DNA from: Flavobacteriales bacterium
GTDB taxonomy: Bacteria > Bacteroidota > Bacteroidia > Flavobacteriales_D > Parvicellaceae
Reading direction: 5' to 3'
Length of the DNA: 36,049 nt
Assembly (NCBI GenBank): GCA_029243855.1
Contig: JAQWRG010000070.1
Location: forward strand, 1-36,049
Shown here: piece by piece, positions 9,622-18,742 of the stretch
Position numbering within the stretch: position 1 is the first letter of the stretch
Layout: each line of letters starts with the position of its first letter
Position numbers and translations under genes: made by a program
Notes under the pieces: generated by a model
Databases searched by the model: none
What the model was told of the DNA's origin: nothing
The model's input: the letters and a program-made list of their open reading frames with translations, nothing else

Positions 9622-10161
9622 TTATTTCAAACAATACTTTTTTGCATATTTAAACCCACTTCGATCTCTTAAATCTCCCATTTTTTGAAAATAAACGCAA
9701 GCTTCTTGTTCGTTTTTTAAGCGGATATAACATAAGCCTATCCTATAATTAATTTTTGCTTTGGCATAAGGGTCACTATAATGATTTAAAGCTTTTTTAT
9801 AAGCCTCAATTGCACTTTTATAATCTAATAAATAAGTATAGGTTTCGCCTTGAATCCAGTAAGCAAAATTAAGAAGCTGTGAGTTTTTTATAAGTACGTC
9901 TGTGTCGTCAATGGTCGCCTTTAAATCGTTTAGTATTTGATTTGATTTTGACCTTATGTAATAAGCCTGCCAGTCTTGGGGGTTTTCTTCAATTCTTTTA
10001 TTGCAATCCTTAATAGCTTCTCTGGCTGAAACCTTTGGAAGTTTCATTGCATCGCTATATACAACAACGGCTTGCTGAGTAACGGGATCTATTAATTCAT
10101 AGGATTGACCAAAACTAATGGAACTGAAAAATAAAAAAACGATCAAGTACCTCATCCACAT
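9622..10161 (-). CDS. Exported TPR protein
   Basis: Signal peptide and TPR-like segments (YWIQGETYTYLLDYKSAIEAYKKALNHY; YRIGLCYIRLKNEQEACVYFQK). Confidence 0.75.
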   Translation of the reverse strand: MWMRYLIVFLFFSSISFGQSYELIDPVTQQAVVVYSDAMKLPKVSAREAIKDCNKRIEENPQDWQAYYIRSKSNQILNDLKATIDDTDVLIKNSQLLNFAYWIQGETYTYLLDYKSAIEAYKKALNHYSDPYAKAKINYRIGLCYIRLKNEQEACVYFQKMGDLRDRSGFKYAKKYCLK

Positions 10162-10177
10162 AAATTTACAAAAACTA

Positions 10178-12847
10178 TTAAAGCCTTATTAACTTGGTAG
10201 ATACTGTTTCAGAAACAGTTGAGGCTTTAATGAAATAAATCCCTTCAGAAAAACTTTTCAAGTCATTTAACGAATAGGTTATTGCTCTTTGTTCGTTAAC
10301 AAAATGAATCTCAGACTTTAGGATTTGACCAATGGAATTATAAAACTCAATAGTAATGTTATTCTCCCCAGGACACTTGATGGTTAAATTAATATTTTCT
10401 GTATTTACAATCCATGGGTTTGGTGAAAGAATAAGTTCAAAACTAGTGCTGGGCTCAATTTCATTGATCTTAATCCAAATTGGATTGGTGAAAGAGTGAA
10501 AAAAGCCATAATCTGTTCTGTATAAATCAGACAATAAAGAGTAGTCCTTAAAGGTTTGCAATTCTGCCCTTAGATAAAAGTACTCGTCATACAATACGTT
10601 ATCAATGCCAATTGCTTCTTCAATTACATCATTAAGTGAATAAGAAATGTTTTGATTGCCATTAATTGAATCCAACAATAATCTATAAGATGTCTCTCCA
10701 GATTCAGTGCCAAGAATGAGTTTTAAATAAACAACATCTCCAAACTCATTGGTGGAAGTATAATTTAAATTTAGAAAATAGCTGTTCTGATTTAATGAGT
10801 TTAGTTCTACATCTGCACCTAAAATAACTTCATTGGAATTGTTGTTTCCATCTGTACTCAACCCCATAGTTAATATTGGCCCATCAGAAATGGTGCTGTT
10901 TCCGTTTTGCAAAGCTTTTAGTAAATTAGTTCCATTCTCCCCTTGTCCATTAGGACAATATACTAGAGTGCTTATCTTTCCGAGAGCATTGTCGTCTACC
11001 CCTCCAAAACCAGCAAAGTTTCCAGTATTTGAAAAATTAAACGACCCATGAGCGTCTGAGCCGCCAGCATAATACATTTTCCAATTTTGATAAGAACTGT
11101 CCTGATTCTTTTTTGATAAACCCATTTGATTGATGTAATTCACCAATTCTTGGCCTTGCCTGAATTTTTTTATGTGATACCCATAGCTTGCTGTATCTAC
11201 CTGACTAAATGGCGATGAACCGTTTAACACATCCCAGCCGTCTGACTCATTTCCATTAATACCCGAAACGTTAAGGTTGGATCTGCAATTCCATATCTGG
11301 CCACCAACCAAAGCTTCTTTTAACAACATTCCTTCTTGTGAACTTAAAACGTCAGATGAAAGTGAAAGATTGTTAGCTATAATGCTTCCCCCTGTTTTGG
11401 GAAAATTGTCTCCATTTAAAGGGAATCCAGACTCTCCAAGATTCCAAATGCCGCCATCAACTGGTATAACTGGCAATTTATCTTCTGTTGCAAAAGGGTG
11501 TGCAGCATATGCAAATCCATTTGCGTTCGCTAAGTTTTCTAACGCCATATCAATAGACACATTGGTACTTGAAACGTCTCCATCTCCATCCCCCAAAAAA
11601 GGTAAGCTCATAGGAGCGTTAAAATCGGGGTAAGCCAACATATGAACTAAATTATCGTTGCTATTATTGACGGCCACTTCTTGTCCGGGAATATAAATCA
11701 TGGTGGAGTCTTGCGAATTCCAAAACTGTGCCTCTGTTTGAATTTTATTCCAGTTGTTTTGTACATTTTCATCACCATAATTATCGTAATCTGACGTATG
11801 ATCGGTACAGGTTATCCAATCTATTCCTATTAGTTTTGCTGCCTCTTTTGTAGAGCACAATGGCAACCCAAATTCAGCGCTATTTTCTGTATACATGGTG
11901 TGAAGATGAGTATCTCCTCTATACCACTTTGGCTGTTTTGGAATATCCTCATCAGATCTAAAAACACGAAGCCCAAATTCTTCGTCTGAAAAGATGGTAT
12001 TGTTGTAAACCAATAAAACTCTGATGTCAATTGTATTTTCAAACCCTTGCAGAATATATTCTGGAATATTTAAAGTGAAATAATAGTAAGCAGCATCTAC
12101 TGTAACATAATCCCCGCCAAAAAACCCTGACTCTGCATCAAAATCTATGGTATGTGAAGAATTCGCTGTAAAACTTGTTAAATCAAACTCCTGAACACTT
12201 AAATCTGAATCAGTATTGGAAAAACAACCAAACAAAGAATGATATTCTGATTCAGAAATTGTGTCAAAAACCAGCACATTATTCCAATTTGTTGACGATG
12301 CATTTTTAAGCTGAACATCAATATGATCCAACTCAATTGAGGTACCAACAACAAGGTCAGCATCATGCAAGAAAAAATTCAAAGGTATTGGTTGAATATT
12401 TCCATTATTATCTTTCTTTTTCATTCTCCAAGGAGCATCAACAAAAAATTCAGAAAATAAGGTGTTTACTTGCTTGGGGTTATTCTTAGAATCCCACTTT
12501 GCCCAGTCTCCTCTTTTGCCTGAAATTTCAGAAATTTCGATTTGAATGTGGTCTTCTTCAAGTTGTAAAATAGATTTAGGTATTTTGAAATGACCTTTGG
12601 TGAACTTTTCGTTGGATTTTATATCACAATAATAATTATGAATGATTTTTTTTCCATTAAGTATAAATTCAACTTTAACATCATGTAAGCCAATGTTATG
12701 CATGTTAATCAACTCATAATGATAGAACCAATCTTTTTCAGTTTGAGTTATTTTAATTTCGTGAATAATAAGAACATCTCCTTTATGAGCGTAAGAGGAA
12801 AATGCAAACACAAAACACAAAAAAAACACAAAAAAAATCCTTATCAT
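10178..12847 (-). CDS. Secreted PHP-domain-like metallohydrolase with T9SS type A sorting domain
   Basis: YRGDTHLHTMYTENSAEFG, IGIDWITCTDHTSDYDNYG, IPGQEVAV and AGGSDAHGSF resemble PHP metal-binding motifs; signal peptide; C-term ELILSPNPWIVN...GIYFIKASTVSETVSTKLIRL. Confidence 0.8.
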   Translation of the reverse strand: MIRIFFVFFLCFVFAFSSYAHKGDVLIIHEIKITQTEKDWFYHYELINMHNIGLHDVKVEFILNGKKIIHNYYCDIKSNEKFTKGHFKIPKSILQLEEDHIQIEISEISGKRGDWAKWDSKNNPKQVNTLFSEFFVDAPWRMKKKDNNGNIQPIPLNFFLHDADLVVGTSIELDHIDVQLKNASSTNWNNVLVFDTISESEYHSLFGCFSNTDSDLSVQEFDLTSFTANSSHTIDFDAESGFFGGDYVTVDAAYYYFTLNIPEYILQGFENTIDIRVLLVYNNTIFSDEEFGLRVFRSDEDIPKQPKWYRGDTHLHTMYTENSAEFGLPLCSTKEAAKLIGIDWITCTDHTSDYDNYGDENVQNNWNKIQTEAQFWNSQDSTMIYIPGQEVAVNNSNDNLVHMLAYPDFNAPMSLPFLGDGDGDVSSTNVSIDMALENLANANGFAYAAHPFATEDKLPVIPVDGGIWNLGESGFPLNGDNFPKTGGSIIANNLSLSSDVLSSQEGMLLKEALVGGQIWNCRSNLNVSGINGNESDGWDVLNGSSPFSQVDTASYGYHIKKFRQGQELVNYINQMGLSKKNQDSSYQNWKMYYAGGSDAHGSFNFSNTGNFAGFGGVDDNALGKISTLVYCPNGQGENGTNLLKALQNGNSTISDGPILTMGLSTDGNNNSNEVILGADVELNSLNQNSYFLNLNYTSTNEFGDVVYLKLILGTESGETSYRLLLDSINGNQNISYSLNDVIEEAIGIDNVLYDEYFYLRAELQTFKDYSLLSDLYRTDYGFFHSFTNPIWIKINEIEPSTSFELILSPNPWIVNTENINLTIKCPGENNITIEFYNSIGQILKSEIHFVNEQRAITYSLNDLKSFSEGIYFIKASTVSETVSTKLIRL

Positions 12848-12902
12848 AAAACGCTATTAAAGCATCAATTTAACAATAATTTAGGTAACATTAGTAAAGG
12901 TC

Positions 12903-12925
12903 AAGAAGCACTGAAAGCCTCCACA
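12903..12925 (+). repeat. Near-identical copy of the tRNA-Asn 3' end and downstream sequence (7360-7382)
   Basis: AAGAAGCACTGAAAGCCTCCACA versus AAGAAGCGCTGAAAGCCTCCACA: 22 of 23 positions identical. Confidence 0.8.
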
Positions 12926-12946
12926 TAAATTAGAGGCTTTTTTATT
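12914..12946 (+). terminator. Rho-independent terminator-like hairpin on + strand without an upstream + strand gene
   Basis: AAAGCCTC-cacataaatta-GAGGCTTTTTTATTTTT. Confidence 0.65.
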
Positions 12947-13025
12947 TTTAAAATCAAAGATTGGATTAAGGTTAATTTTAAAGAAATACTTCTTTTTTAT
13001 TTAAAATAATTTCTGACACTAAGAA

Positions 13026-16000
13026 TCAGTCTTTGTACTGATTTTCTTTCAACCTAACTTTTATAGCCTGTAAATGCTCTTCTTTTTTAGCTGCTCTCAT
13101 TTTAATGGCCGATTTTGTAAAATACTTATGCTGCGTTAAAAACTTAACTTGTATTTCATCCCAAAGTCGATCGCTATTTATTTTACCATGATCTCTTAAT
13201 TCTCTTCTTAAAGAATCTGAAATTTCATAAAAATCATCTCTTCCTAAATAGTCTAAATCTGCATCACAAATTATTTTTTCTAATTTGTTTTTGGGTTGAT
13301 GAGGAATTATCGTAGCATATATCAATTGCTTAACCTGCTCTATTTGCTCAGGTGTATAACCGTATTTTGGTAGAATATCTTCGGCCATTTTTGCACCTAT
13401 AGGTTCGTTTTTATCGTATTCTTCAACAAAACCTGCATCGTGATAGGTTGCTGCAGATTTAAGAACAAAAATATCTTCGTCTAAAACGCCTTCCATAATA
13501 GCAATTCTCTCAACTGCTTGCACTACATCATAGGTGTGTTTAATGGAGTGATAATGTAAGTTTGGAGGAAGTTTTTCTTTAAGAATTTTCATTATATGTC
13601 TTTCAGCCTTTTTATAATTAATGCTACTGTATAGGTGAAGGTCTATATACTCTCTAAACTTTTTATTTGGTGTTATTCCTTTTCCTCTTTCGGAAAGATG
13701 AGGTTTAATTCCATCAATGAAAAACATAGCTATTTCACCAGTATTTTTTGTGGGGATTTTACCTCTATTTGTAAACTTAAAAAACGGGGCAATGTGTTCA
13801 TAAGTTGATTCAGAAACGTTTACTTTCCATGTTTCACCACTTGTCTCCATTCGTTGAGCAATATTTACCGTACTTCCCCAAATGTCGTAGGCTATTCTTT
13901 TAGACCCAATAACACCAGCAATTACGTCACCTGTATGAATTCCAATTCTTAATTCCCAAAACCCTTCTCCTCTTTTAATAGATTGCTCTTTAAGGTCGGC
14001 CATATAGCGTTGAATTTCCAATGCAGCTAAAACGCAATTAATTGGATTCTCTTTGTCTCTCAATGGAAGCCCTCCAACAGCCATATAGGCATCACCCATT
14101 GTTTTGATTTTTTCTATTTGGTGTTTTTCAATAATCTTATCGAATTCCCTAAATAAAGAATCTAAACTTTTTACCAACAAGGAAGGAGTCATGGTTTCAG
14201 CCACTTTGCTAAAGTCTTTAATGTCAGTAAACATCACTGTTGCCTTTCTATATTGCCGAGTAGTTGCAACACCCTTATTTTTCAGTTCATCTGCTGTTTC
14301 AGATGGTAAAATATTGAGCAATAGCTTATCCGCTTTTTCTTTCTCTTTTTCAATGTTTTTATTTTGAAGTTCTATTTGATCTTTTTGCTTTGTAATTGTT
14401 TTTGTTCGTCTTTCTACTAGAAATGCCAACCTTCTTTGTTGTCTTTTTATAGTTCTTACTCTTAGGATATAAATCCCCCATACAATTAAAAACGCAGCTA
14501 CTGAACTTGAAACAATAAATTCCCATGTTTTCCAATAAGGGGATGAGATATAAATTTTTACTTCTTTTGGCTCTGACCAAACACCATCGTTATTTGAAGC
14601 CCATATTTTAAATGTATAATTTCCAGATGGGATATTGGAATAATTGATGGGTTGTAATTTTTTTATCTCGAATGGTTCATCGTACAATCCTTCTAAATGG
14701 ATTTTATACTTATTACTTAATGGATCAGTAAAGTGAAGTCCAATAAAATTGATTGATAAATTATTCTGCCTACTTTTCAACGATACTGAGTCAATTGAAT
14801 AAGGATTGTCCTGTTTAATTAAGTTTTGAAAGGTGTTTGATTTTAAAACTTTAAACTCAGTTAATACAATTCTTGGTGGGGTTTTGTTTATTTCTATATT
14901 ATCAGGATTAAATACATTAAACCCATTTATTCCTCCAAAATATATTTTTCCAGCATTGCTTTTGCAATAAGCATTATTATTGAACTCATTACTCTGAAGT
15001 CCGTTTGCTTCATTAAAGTTTTTGAACTTTTCAATGGTTGGGTCAAATCGTGATATCCCAACGTTTGTACTCATCCATATCATGCCTTGATTATCAATTA
15101 CAATACCATAAATGGTATTGTTAGACAACCCATCTTCTTCGGTATAAAATTTAAATTCTTTAGTTGATGGACTAAATGTATTTAAACCGCCCCCCATTGT
15201 CCCTAACCATAAATTATTTTGATCGTCCTCACTTATAGTCAAAACTGTATTGTTGCTAATCGTTGAGGTTTCTTCTGGGTTGTAAGTATAAGTAATGGTT
15301 TTATATTTAAATTCATTTGTGCTTTCAGTCAAGTTTAATTCACACAACCCTCCCCCGTCAAAGCCTAACCAATATTTTCCTTTGGATGAAACAAAGATTC
15401 TTCGACAATCGGCATCGGGGATTGAAAATGAATTGTTTTCATCATGTGTTATTAATTGATAGGAGAAGTCTGATAGGTTAATTACCCCTACACCCTCCTT
15501 AAAAGCCGCCCATAAGCGATTTTTTGAATCAACAACAAGATCATAAGTAGGTTGATTTAATTCTGGAATATTTGGATATAACTTTTTAAATACTCCTGAT
15601 TTAAAGTCTTTATCTACTATCAATTGGTAAATACCTGAGTTTGTCGCTGTCCAAATTCGGTTTTTATCGTCTATTATAATGTCCCAAACGTCATTACTTC
15701 CTTCTTTAAGAAGGTTATCAGATATAAAAGAGTAATTTGATATTGTATTTGTAGAAAAGTCTATTCTAGACACCCCATTTCTTGTTCCAACCCATGTTTG
15801 CTGAGGGGATTGCTCAAATATTGCCCAAATGTTGTTGTCGGACATTTCTGTTTTCCCATCTAAACTATTAGAGACTAACGAGAAATTCTGTTTCAATGGG
15901 TCAAAATAAGAAATACCATATTGAGTTCCAATCCATATATTCCCAGAAAAATCTTTAACAATTTGATTGATAATATTACTAGAAATAGAGCTTAAGTCGT

Positions 16001-16856
16001 AATCGCTATTCTGATAATTTTTTACTAAAAAGTTTCCATTTATATTAGAAAGTGAGTACAACCCATCCCCTTTGGTCCCTACCCAAATTTGATTTTTTGA
16101 TTCACAAAAAACAGATGATATTACTCTGTTTTCAATACTAGAACTCAAATTAATCACATGTGATTCACTTACTACATTTACCCCCTTATTTGAGGCTATA
16201 TATAAAAGTGAATCTTCATAAAGAAAAAGATCATTAATCGATTTATTAAGAATGTAATTGTTATAAGCGGGAGTTTTTATTTTTAGTTTATCAATTACAA
16301 TTGTATTTATTCCAGCATCTGCTGTCCCAATAATAAGTAATGAATCTTTCTGAATAAGTAAATCAGTAATTCTATTGGATACTAAGCCATCATCTTTAGT
16401 GAAATGTACTAATGAATTATCTTTGTGTCTATATCTTATAACTCCGCTCTCCTCTGTTCCAAACCATAAAAAACCATCTTTATCCTCAATAATTTTTTTT
16501 ATTCTAACTCCCTCATTCAGTAGTGTATTTTCTGGTCTTTGAAATTTATCTGTAAGAGGAAGTTTGAAATTTAATCCGCCATTTTGAGTCGTTACCCAAA
16601 GTATTCCTTTAGAATCCTCATATGCGTCTAAAACATAAGAGCTGGAAAGTGTATTTTCTTTCTTAATTTGATGTTTAAAATGTACAACTTCAGCACCATC
16701 GTATCTATTCAGTCCATCCTGGGTTCCAAACCACATAAATCCAAACTGGTCTTGTGTTATGGTGTTTATTGTACTCTGGCTTAACCCCTCTTTAATAGTA
16801 AGTTTTTTAAATCTAACATTAGGATTTTGAGAAGTAATCGCTACACTTATCAACAA
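13026..16856 (-). CDS. Propeller-type sensor (Reg_prop repeats + Y_Y_Y) with TM helix, class III adenylyl cyclase and C-terminal HD phosphohydrolase domain
   Basis: Repeats of MWFGTQDGLNRYDG/LWVTTQNGGL/IWIGTQYGISYFDP; Y_Y_Y-like IPSGNYTFKIWASNNDGVWSEP; TM VSSSVAAFLIVWGIYIL; cyclase VMFTDIKDFSK, KIKTMGDAYMAVGGLP, YDIWGSTVNIAQRMETSG; HD motifs HYHSIKHTYDVV, YHDAGF, IIPHQ, CDADLDYLG. Start is TTG and uncertain. Confidence 0.9.
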   Translation of the reverse strand: MLISVAITSQNPNVRFKKLTIKEGLSQSTINTITQDQFGFMWFGTQDGLNRYDGAEVVHFKHQIKKENTLSSSYVLDAYEDSKGILWVTTQNGGLNFKLPLTDKFQRPENTLLNEGVRIKKIIEDKDGFLWFGTEESGVIRYRHKDNSLVHFTKDDGLVSNRITDLLIQKDSLLIIGTADAGINTIVIDKLKIKTPAYNNYILNKSINDLFLYEDSLLYIASNKGVNVVSESHVINLSSSIENRVISSVFCESKNQIWVGTKGDGLYSLSNINGNFLVKNYQNSDYDLSSISSNIINQIVKDFSGNIWIGTQYGISYFDPLKQNFSLVSNSLDGKTEMSDNNIWAIFEQSPQQTWVGTRNGVSRIDFSTNTISNYSFISDNLLKEGSNDVWDIIIDDKNRIWTATNSGIYQLIVDKDFKSGVFKKLYPNIPELNQPTYDLVVDSKNRLWAAFKEGVGVINLSDFSYQLITHDENNSFSIPDADCRRIFVSSKGKYWLGFDGGGLCELNLTESTNEFKYKTITYTYNPEETSTISNNTVLTISEDDQNNLWLGTMGGGLNTFSPSTKEFKFYTEEDGLSNNTIYGIVIDNQGMIWMSTNVGISRFDPTIEKFKNFNEANGLQSNEFNNNAYCKSNAGKIYFGGINGFNVFNPDNIEINKTPPRIVLTEFKVLKSNTFQNLIKQDNPYSIDSVSLKSRQNNLSINFIGLHFTDPLSNKYKIHLEGLYDEPFEIKKLQPINYSNIPSGNYTFKIWASNNDGVWSEPKEVKIYISSPYWKTWEFIVSSSVAAFLIVWGIYILRVRTIKRQQRRLAFLVERRTKTITKQKDQIELQNKNIEKEKEKADKLLLNILPSETADELKNKGVATTRQYRKATVMFTDIKDFSKVAETMTPSLLVKSLDSLFREFDKIIEKHQIEKIKTMGDAYMAVGGLPLRDKENPINCVLAALEIQRYMADLKEQSIKRGEGFWELRIGIHTGDVIAGVIGSKRIAYDIWGSTVNIAQRMETSGETWKVNVSESTYEHIAPFFKFTNRGKIPTKNTGEIAMFFIDGIKPHLSERGKGITPNKKFREYIDLHLYSSINYKKAERHIMKILKEKLPPNLHYHSIKHTYDVVQAVERIAIMEGVLDEDIFVLKSAATYHDAGFVEEYDKNEPIGAKMAEDILPKYGYTPEQIEQVKQLIYATIIPHQPKNKLEKIICDADLDYLGRDDFYEISDSLRRELRDHGKINSDRLWDEIQVKFLTQHKYFTKSAIKMRAAKKEEHLQAIKVRLKENQYKD

Positions 16857-16909
16857 AAATGAGCAACAAAATATTTTTTTTAATGTTTCGATAGGAAATG
16901 ATTTAAGTG

Positions 16910-18736
16910 TTAAACTTTAACTCCCATCACTAAAATATCATCAATTTGATCAAGTGATCCTCTCCATGCTTCTATTTTTTGATCAAGAAGAACTTTTTGA
17001 GTTTCCATAGGCTCATGACTTATAGCTAAAAGAGTTTCCTTAAATTGTCTGTACATGAATTTTTTACCTTTTAACCCTCCAAATTGATCGGCATAACCAT
17101 CAGAAAAAAGATAAATTACATCTCCTTTTTTTACGTCTAACGTAAATGTTTGATAATTTTTTGTTCCTGGATCAAAAGAACCAATGGCAAATTTATCAGT
17201 TTTAAAAATTTGAAGCTCGTTATCTCTAATAAGGTAAAGTGGGTTATAGGCACCTGAAAATTGAATTTTATTCTTCTTTCTATTCAGTGAACATATAGAT
17301 ATATCCATTCCGTCTCTAATGGCATTTTCATCTCCTGTTTTGTTAAGTGATTCACTTGCATATTTATTTAAGTCATCTAAAATGGGGCCCGTCTGAGCTA
17401 AACTATGTTCTGTTACTGCAGACTTCAATCCGTTAGCCCCAACCAAACTCATAAATGCTCCAGGGACTCCATGTCCAGTGCAATCAACAGAAGCAAAAAT
17501 CATTTCATCTTTAATGTTATGCACCCAATAAAAATCACCTGATACAATGTCTTTTGGCTTAAATAAAACGAAAGATGATGGGAATAATTTCTTTATATAT
17601 CTATCTGGTGGCAGAATAGAATCTTGTAATCTTTTTGCATATCTAATGCTATCGGTTACATCTGTATACAATTCTTCTAATTTTGATTTTTGATTATCAA
17701 TTTCATCTTTTTGCCTAACAACTTCTTCTGTTCTTTCTTTCACTTTTTGTTCAAGAATTCTTTCCGTTTCGGCTAGTTCGTCCTTCATTTTTAGAAGAGC
17801 ATGCCCCAAAACATCGTCATCACTTAAAGGTTGATAAGGATATTTAAAATTACTTTGCCCAACTTCATGAGCAAACTGAGTAGTTTCTTTAAGTCCTTTA
17901 ACCAATGTGTTCATTGCTACAGACATTTCCCCAATTTCATCATTACTTGGCTCAATCTCATGAGAGGGGAAAACACCACTTCCAAGATTTATTAAAATTC
18001 TTTTTAATCGCTGAACTGGTTTTGTAATACTTAAAGTGGTGAAAAAGGCAATGATAAAGGTACCTATAAGCAATATAATTCCTACAAAGAAAATAGCCTT
18101 TGAAAGTCTTGAAAACTTATAATTTGTTGATTTAAATGACTGGTTACTGTCTTTTTGCTGTTTCTTTGCAATGTTTGATCTAATTTCAATTAAATCATCA
18201 ATTTGACTAGATACATCTTGAAGAAGGGGCATGACTTCTAGCTCTAATGCAGACTTAGATATGAAAGTTGCTGTTGGATCATCGTAACTTTCAAAATCAA
18301 CCAATTGTTCTCGAATTGAAAAATTATACATATCAATCAAGTCAAAAATACTGTTACTAATAAGGTCGTAGGTTGTTTTTCCAATTTGGGTAGACGACCA
18401 TTTATCTGAAAGCGTATCTAATATGCGTAAATCATTTATTAGCGTTTCATCTAATAAAACACTTGCCTTTATTTTATACTGCTCATCAGATCTTGATTGA
18501 TCGTTGCACCATTTTTGCATGTAATTGTGCGTTTCAGATAAGTTGTCTTTTAGGTGATTAATTTCAAAAAGAGAAGGTTGGTCAACAGTCAAAAACTTAT
18601 CATTAGACTCTATACTTCTTTCTAACGTTTGCTTAGCATTTGAAACCACGGAATAGGTTACGCTAAATACAATAAGAAGCAATAGGACAACTATACCAAA
18701 ACCAAAACCTATTTTTGTTCCAACGTTAAATCTCAA
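16910..18736 (-). CDS. Membrane sensor protein with HAMP domain and PP2C-type SpoIIE/RsbU serine phosphatase output
   Basis: N-term TM, helical periplasmic region, second TM, HAMP (TKPVQRLKRILINLGSG...DEIGEMSVAMNTLV), coiled coil, SpoIIE (IRYAKRLQDSILPP, KPKDIVSGDFYWV, ASVDCTGHGVPGAFMSLVG, DGYADQFGG). Confidence 0.92.
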   Translation of the reverse strand: MRFNVGTKIGFGFGIVVLLLLIVFSVTYSVVSNAKQTLERSIESNDKFLTVDQPSLFEINHLKDNLSETHNYMQKWCNDQSRSDEQYKIKASVLLDETLINDLRILDTLSDKWSSTQIGKTTYDLISNSIFDLIDMYNFSIREQLVDFESYDDPTATFISKSALELEVMPLLQDVSSQIDDLIEIRSNIAKKQQKDSNQSFKSTNYKFSRLSKAIFFVGIILLIGTFIIAFFTTLSITKPVQRLKRILINLGSGVFPSHEIEPSNDEIGEMSVAMNTLVKGLKETTQFAHEVGQSNFKYPYQPLSDDDVLGHALLKMKDELAETERILEQKVKERTEEVVRQKDEIDNQKSKLEELYTDVTDSIRYAKRLQDSILPPDRYIKKLFPSSFVLFKPKDIVSGDFYWVHNIKDEMIFASVDCTGHGVPGAFMSLVGANGLKSAVTEHSLAQTGPILDDLNKYASESLNKTGDENAIRDGMDISICSLNRKKNKIQFSGAYNPLYLIRDNELQIFKTDKFAIGSFDPGTKNYQTFTLDVKKGDVIYLFSDGYADQFGGLKGKKFMYRQFKETLLAISHEPMETQKVLLDQKIEAWRGSLDQIDDILVMGVKV

Positions 18737-18742
18737 TGTTGT

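Noticed and set aside
10833-11633. Antisense + strand ORFs 10833-11051 and 11277-11633 inside the PHP gene
   Set aside because: Entirely within a strongly supported minus-strand CDS; no motif or signal.
12698-12928. + strand ORF of 76 aa running into the orphan terminator
   Set aside because: Mostly antisense to the PHP gene signal-peptide region; low-complexity Lys/His/Asn product; no conserved motif.
7294-12946. Active integrative mobile element at tRNA-Asn
   Set aside because: No integrase, transposase, relaxase or phage gene lies between the repeats; only a remnant or coincidence can be argued.
14104-14367. Antisense ORF inside the cyclase domain (also 14359-14580)
   Set aside because: Embedded in the conserved cyclase/TM coding sequence; no independent support.
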